DNA of 64,000 nucleotides from Fodinibacter sp963730365 (GTDB lineage: Bacteria > Actinomycetota > Actinomycetes > Actinomycetales > Dermatophilaceae): NCBI GenBank assembly GCA_963730365.1, contig CAVSRM010000010.1:310001-374000 (forward strand), read 5' to 3'. A program made the position numbers and the translations under genes. Shown one piece after another: positions 59,986 to 64,000 of the stretch (position 1 is the first letter of the stretch; each line of letters starts with the position of its first letter). The notes under the pieces were generated by a model. That model was not told where the DNA came from, did no database searches, and saw only the letters and a list, made by a program, of their open reading frames with translations.

Positions 59986-61637
59986 GGCGTCGCTCCTTCG
60001 GTCGGGTCGGCGGCAGCGGAGGTGCTGGGATCGGGCGATGAGCCGGAGACCCCGTTGGGGCCCGCGGTGGTCTCCCCTGCCCCAACGGGTGCCTCGGGGT
60101 CACCGTTCAGTGCCCGCGAGGGGGGCAGGCCGAAGTCCTCGGGGAAGTGCTCGAGCGCACTGCGCACCGGCATGGGCGTGAGCCCTCCCATGGCGCACAG
60201 GGACCCCTTGGTCATCGTCGTACAGAGGTCCTCGAGCAGGTCGAGCTGGGTGCGGCGCACGCCGTCGTCGGTGGCCGACCGCACGCGGTCGATGACCTCC
60301 ACACCGCGCACCGAGCCGATGCGGCACGGCGTGCACTTGCCGCAGGACTCCTTCGCGCAGAACTCCATCGCGAAGCGGGCCATCGTCGAGGCGTCCATCG
60401 TGTCGTCCCACACGACGATGCCACCGTGACCGACCATGGCGCCGGCCTCGGCGAACACCTCGTAGTCCATGGGCAGCTCGAATCGCGCCGGAGGCAGGTA
60501 GGCCCCCAACGGCCCGCCCACCTGCACCGCCTTGACCGGCCGTCCGGATGCCGCGCCCCCGCCGAAGCCGTCGACGAGCTCCCCGAGCGAGATCCCGAAG
60601 TCCGCCTCGACGATCCCGCCACAGGCGATGTTCCCCGCCAGCTGGAACACCTGGGTTCCACGCGAGCGCCCCGTGCCGAGTGCCGCGTACGCCGCGCCAC
60701 CGTCGGCCAGCACCATCGGCACGGCCGCGAGGGTGAGCACGTTGTTGACCACGGTGGGCTGGTCGAACAAGCCCTGCAGGGCCGGGATGGGGGGCTTCGC
60801 GCGCACCTCGCCCCGCTTGCCCTCCAGCGACTCGAGCATCGAGGTCTCCTCGCCGCAGATGTAGGCGCCCGCGCCCACCCGTACGTCGAGGTCGAACCGG
60901 AGCCCGCTGCCGAGCACCGACGCCCCCAGCAGGCCGTGGGCGTAGGCGATGTCGATCGCTCGTCGCAGCGTTCGGATGGCGTGCGGGTACTCCGAGCGCA
61001 GGTAGACGAACCCCTCGGTGGCGCCGACCGCGACGGCGGCGATCGCCATCCCCTCGATGAGGGTGAACGGGTCGCCCTCGATGAGCATGCGGTCGGCGAA
61101 CGTGCCGGAGTCGCCCTCATCGGCATTGCAGCAGACGAACTTCACGTCGGCAGCCGCCGTGCGGACCGTCTCCCACTTGATGCCGGCCGGGAACCCCGCA
61201 CCCCCGCGCCCTCGCAGCCCGGAGTCGGTGACCTCCTGGACCACCTGCTCCCCGGCGAGGGTGATCGCCCGCTCGAGGCCGACGAGCCCGCCGTGTGCGC
61301 GGTAGGCAGCGAGGTCAGTGGGCTCGATCAGCCCGACCCTGGCGAACGAGACCCGGTGCTGGCGGGCCAGCCACGGATGCTCGTCGACGACCCCGACGGC
61401 GCGCTCGGTGTCGTCGAGGCCCCCGGCGAGCAGGGTCTCGACCTCGGTCGCGTCGACGTTGGAGTAGCCCACCCGGACTCCGTCGGTCTCGATCTCGACC
61501 AGCGGCTCGAGCCACAGCATCCCGCGCGAGCCGTTTCGTCGCACCGTGGAACCGGCAGCCGTGAGCGCCTCGGCCACGGCGTCCGCGCCGACCGCCACGG
61601 CTGCCGCGTCGCAGGGGACCCAGACCGTGGGGCTCAT
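59982..61637 (-). CDS. fdsB: NAD-dependent formate dehydrogenase beta subunit (FMN/NADH site)
   Basis: 551 residues from ATG 61637. Residues 1-100 form a thioredoxin-like region whose cluster cysteines are not obvious. The NuoF-like core has the NADH/FMN motif GLRGRGGAGFPAGIKW, CCNADEGDSGTF, GAGAYICGEETSMLESLEG, and the 4Fe-4S motif ESCGKCTPCRIG. A low-complexity Pro/Ser/Thr tail of about 45 residues ends the protein. It accepts electrons from the alpha subunit and reduces NAD. Overlaps at both ends tie it to gamma and alpha genes. Confidence 0.94.
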   Translation of the reverse strand: MSPTVWVPCDAAAVAVGADAVAEALTAAGSTVRRNGSRGMLWLEPLVEIETDGVRVGYSNVDATEVETLLAGGLDDTERAVGVVDEHPWLARQHRVSFARVGLIEPTDLAAYRAHGGLVGLERAITLAGEQVVQEVTDSGLRGRGGAGFPAGIKWETVRTAAADVKFVCCNADEGDSGTFADRMLIEGDPFTLIEGMAIAAVAVGATEGFVYLRSEYPHAIRTLRRAIDIAYAHGLLGASVLGSGLRFDLDVRVGAGAYICGEETSMLESLEGKRGEVRAKPPIPALQGLFDQPTVVNNVLTLAAVPMVLADGGAAYAALGTGRSRGTQVFQLAGNIACGGIVEADFGISLGELVDGFGGGAASGRPVKAVQVGGPLGAYLPPARFELPMDYEVFAEAGAMVGHGGIVVWDDTMDASTMARFAMEFCAKESCGKCTPCRIGSVRGVEVIDRVRSATDDGVRRTQLDLLEDLCTTMTKGSLCAMGGLTPMPVRSALEHFPEDFGLPPSRALNGDPEAPVGAGETTAGPNGVSGSSPDPSTSAAADPTEGATP

Positions 61638-62119
61638 CGGTTCCACTCCCGAGTCAGCGACTCGAGCCGGTCGGGAGTGAGGCGCGCGTGCACTGCGTCG
61701 TCGAGCGTCCCGGCCGGTCCGAGCGCACAGAGCCCCAGGCAGAAGACCTCGCCCACCTCGACCGCGGGGTCCGCGGCCCAGCGCTCGGTGGTCGCGGCAT
61801 GAAGTGGTTCGGCGCCACGGGCCTGGCAGGCCTCGCCGCGGCACAGCGAGACGTGGTGCGCGGGTGGCGGCGTCCGTCGCAGGTCATGGTAGAAGCTCAC
61901 GACGCCGTGCACGTCGGCGCGGCTCAGGTTGAGCACGTGGGCCACCACCGGGACGTCGTCGTCGTGGACGAACCCATGGGTCGCGACCACCTCATGGAGC
62001 ACCGGGAGCAGGGGTCCGCGCTGGCCCAGGAAGGTCTCGGCGATGGCGCGCACCGAGGCGGCCCGCTCCGGGTCGGCCGGTGCCCGCGCGGGGGCCGGGG
62101 TGGGTCCTGGCTGACGCAC
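61634..62119 (-). CDS. fdsG: NAD-dependent formate dehydrogenase gamma subunit (NuoE-like)
   Basis: 161 residues from GTG 62119. A helical N-terminal part (PLLPVLHEVVATHGFV) leads to the thioredoxin-fold 2Fe-2S domain with cluster cysteines in LCRGEACQARG and FCLGLCALGP. It is the first gene of the operon fdsG-fdsB-fdsA-fdsD, with an AGAGG site. It accepts one electron via its 2Fe-2S cluster next to FMN in the beta subunit. Confidence 0.92.
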   Translation of the reverse strand: MRQPGPTPAPARAPADPERAASVRAIAETFLGQRGPLLPVLHEVVATHGFVHDDDVPVVAHVLNLSRADVHGVVSFYHDLRRTPPPAHHVSLCRGEACQARGAEPLHAATTERWAADPAVEVGEVFCLGLCALGPAGTLDDAVHARLTPDRLESLTREWNR

Positions 62120-62303
62120 GTCGCCCGCCTCTCTGCGCTGAGTGTGACCGGGGTCGCCATGCTACGCCGACGACCTCGGAGAACCTCCGTTCCGCACCTC
62201 AGCGTGGATGGGGAACTGCTGAGGACGTGAGAAGGATGGCCAGGAGCCCGAGGGCGACGACTGCCCCGGCATCCAGCAGGATTCCGGCGCGGTCGCTCCG
62301 GAG

Positions 62304-63809
62304 TCAGGCGTTCTGCGGGAAGCCCAGCTCGAGGCCGCCGTGGCTGGGGTCGAGCCACCGGGAGGTGACGACCTTGCCGCGGGTGAAGAAGTGCACGCCC
62401 TCCATGCCGTGGGCGTGGCTGTCGCCGAAGAGGCTGTTCTTCCAGCCACCGAAGGAGTAATAGGCCATCGGCACGGGGATCGGCACGTTGATGCCGATCA
62501 TCCCGACCTCGACCTCGTTCTGGAAGCGCCGGGCGGCGCCACCGTCGTTGGTGAAGATCGCCGTGCCGTTGCCGTAGGGGTTGGAGTTGATGAGGTCGAG
62601 GGCCTCGTCGTAGGTGCTCGCGCGGACGACCGAGAGCACCGGGCCGAAGATCTCGTCCTGGTAGACCGACATCTCCTTCGTCACGTGGTCGAACAGCGTC
62701 GGTCGCAGGAAGTACCCCTCGCCGTCCGCGACGACGTCGCCCTCGCGACCGTCGACGACGAGCGTGGCTCCTGCCTCGACTCCCGCATCGAGGTAGGACG
62801 TGACCTTGTCGCGGTGCTGCGCCGTCACCAGCGGGCCCATGTCGCAGCCGCGGGTGCCGTCACCCGTGACGAGCTTGCCCATCCGGTCCTTGATCTTCTC
62901 GACGAGCTCGTCGGCGATCGGCTCGAGCGCGACGAGAGCCGAGATGGCCATGCACCGCTCACCGGCGGAGCCGAACCCGGCGTTGACGGCGGCGTCGGCG
63001 GCCAGGTCGAGGTCGGCGTCGGGAAGCACGATCATGTGGTTCTTCGCGCCGCCGAGGGCCTGGACCCGCTTGCCGTGGGCCGTGCCGGTCTCGTAGACGT
63101 ACTTCGCGATCGGGGTCGAGCCGACGAAGGACACCGACGTGACGTCGGGGTGGGTCAGCAGCGCGTCGACGGACTCCTTGTCACCGTTGACGACGTTCAT
63201 GATGCCGTCGGGAAGCCCGGCCTCGGTCCACAGCCTGGCGATGGCGAGCGCGGCGGACGGGTCCTTCTCGGAGGGCTTGAGCACGACGGCGTTGCCCGCG
63301 GCGATGGCGACGGGGATGAACCAGAGCGGGACCATGGCCGGGAAGTTGAACGGGCTGATCACGGCGACGACGCCGAGGCTCTGCCGGACCGAGTAGACGT
63401 CGACGCCGGTGGACGCGTTCTCCGAGTAGCCACCCTTGAGCAGGTGCGGGATGCCGCAGGCGAACTCCGCGACCTCGAGGCCCCGGGTGACCTCGCCGAG
63501 GGCGTCGGAGAGCACTTTGCCGTGCTCGGCGGTGATGAGGGCGGCGATCTCCTCCTTCCGCTCGTTGAGCAGCTCGCGGAACCTGAAGAGCACCTGCGTG
63601 CGCTTGGTGAGCGAGACGTTGCCCCAGCTCTCCCGCCACGCCTTCTTGGCGTCGGTGACGACCTCCCCGACGAGGTCGGCCGACGCGAGGTCGAGGACCC
63701 CGGTCTGCTCACCGGTGGCCGGGTTGAACACCGGGCTGGTGCGCTCGGCGGTGCCCTCCCATGCCTGGCCGCCGAGGAGGTGCGTGATGCGGGTGGGGGT
63801 GGTGCTCAT
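62304..63809 (-). CDS. mmsA: Methylmalonate-semialdehyde dehydrogenase (acylating)
   Basis: 501 residues from ATG 63809 with AGGAG. Catalytic Cys286 is in GSAGERCMAIS, and the usual general-base glutamate is replaced by the ALGGAKNHMIV motif, both typical of CoA-acylating MMSDH. VISPFNFPAMVPLWF and FVGSTPIAKYVYE form the NAD site. The C terminus WKNSLFGDSHAHGMEG is diagnostic. It converts methylmalonate semialdehyde to propionyl-CoA in valine or inositol breakdown. It has no operon partner in the window. Confidence 0.95.
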   Translation of the reverse strand: MSTTPTRITHLLGGQAWEGTAERTSPVFNPATGEQTGVLDLASADLVGEVVTDAKKAWRESWGNVSLTKRTQVLFRFRELLNERKEEIAALITAEHGKVLSDALGEVTRGLEVAEFACGIPHLLKGGYSENASTGVDVYSVRQSLGVVAVISPFNFPAMVPLWFIPVAIAAGNAVVLKPSEKDPSAALAIARLWTEAGLPDGIMNVVNGDKESVDALLTHPDVTSVSFVGSTPIAKYVYETGTAHGKRVQALGGAKNHMIVLPDADLDLAADAAVNAGFGSAGERCMAISALVALEPIADELVEKIKDRMGKLVTGDGTRGCDMGPLVTAQHRDKVTSYLDAGVEAGATLVVDGREGDVVADGEGYFLRPTLFDHVTKEMSVYQDEIFGPVLSVVRASTYDEALDLINSNPYGNGTAIFTNDGGAARRFQNEVEVGMIGINVPIPVPMAYYSFGGWKNSLFGDSHAHGMEGVHFFTRGKVVTSRWLDPSHGGLELGFPQNA

Positions 63810-64000
63810 CGGGACTCCTGCTGGGCTGAATGCGCTGACATGACGACCTCTCACCCGGATGCCGGATCGTCACCTCGGTGACTCCTTGACGGGCTGGGTG
63901 CTCCACCCGCTCAACGTGGCATCGCATCGTATCGAGCCCGGGGCTGCCCGACTCCTCCGACCTCACCCCTTGGCGGCGAGGCACGTCAGGGGTCGGTGGG
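63810..64000. other. Window end, no gene seen
   Basis: The last 190 bases should include the mmsA promoter. I find no convincing gene, repeat or hairpin. Confidence 0.3.

Overview
This window reads as ordinary chromosome of a high-GC Gram-positive bacterium (Actinobacteria). Genes show strong G/C preference at third codon positions, frequent GTG starts, many four-base ATGA/GTGA overlaps, and actinobacterial families such as the DUF1918 and DUF2277 proteins and an electron-transfer-protein/desaturase pair. The mix of genes would fit a soil or water Intrasporangiaceae-type organism, but that placement is inference. I see no rRNA, tRNA, CRISPR array, prophage or intact insertion sequence.

Layout. 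1-13.4 kb: housekeeping and accessory enzymes (hydroxyacid-oxoacid transhydrogenase end, CPA2 antiporter, EVE protein, epimerase, aldehyde dehydrogenase, Rieske protein, NYN nuclease, RelA/SpoT-domain protein, ACT protein, a coupled pair of a DUF1932-type dehydrogenase and a lycopene cyclase, small VOC and cupin proteins). 13.5-18.4 kb: a secreted M14 carboxypeptidase, a VOC protein, then the strangest locus of the window: a secreted protein built of about nine glutamate-rich modules whose 5' third is broken by four apparent frameshifts, beside a frameshifted MarR gene. 18.4-25.2 kb: PPK2, DnaB with a cluster of DnaA-box-like sites upstream, DUF2277, a CoA-transferase, an AlkD-like protein and a MATE transporter. 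25.2-35.5 kb: gamma-glutamyltransferase; a tightly overlapping nucleoside-salvage operon (methylthio-nucleoside phosphorylase, MTA/SAH deaminase carrying an in-frame palindromic insertion, cupin, SDR); and a complete BMP-type nucleoside ABC importer. 35.5-39.5 kb: ferredoxin-reductase/desaturase operon with a dyad-rich promoter, a repeat-rich gap, and a TauE/SafE exporter.

39.5-56.8 kb is a catabolic island: FucP-like symporter with a lone sugar-binding lipoprotein; a seven-gene operon (CUT2-type ABC importer, M24-fold hydrolase lacking one metal ligand, SDR, aldehyde dehydrogenase) under an XRE-cupin regulator; and a fused-E1/E2 2-oxoacid dehydrogenase divergent from a VOC-GntR pair, with two matching palindromes between them. 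The logic suggested is import, hydrolysis, stepwise oxidation of an alcohol to an acid, and oxidative decarboxylation of a 2-oxoacid.

56.8-62.1 kb is a soluble NAD-linked molybdenum/tungsten formate dehydrogenase operon (gamma, beta, alpha, delta). 62.3-63.8 kb is methylmalonate-semialdehyde dehydrogenase; the last 190 bases show no gene. The most unusual signals are the frameshifted acidic-repeat gene, the palindromic element in frame inside the deaminase gene, the DnaA-box cluster before dnaB, and the M24-centred catabolic operon.
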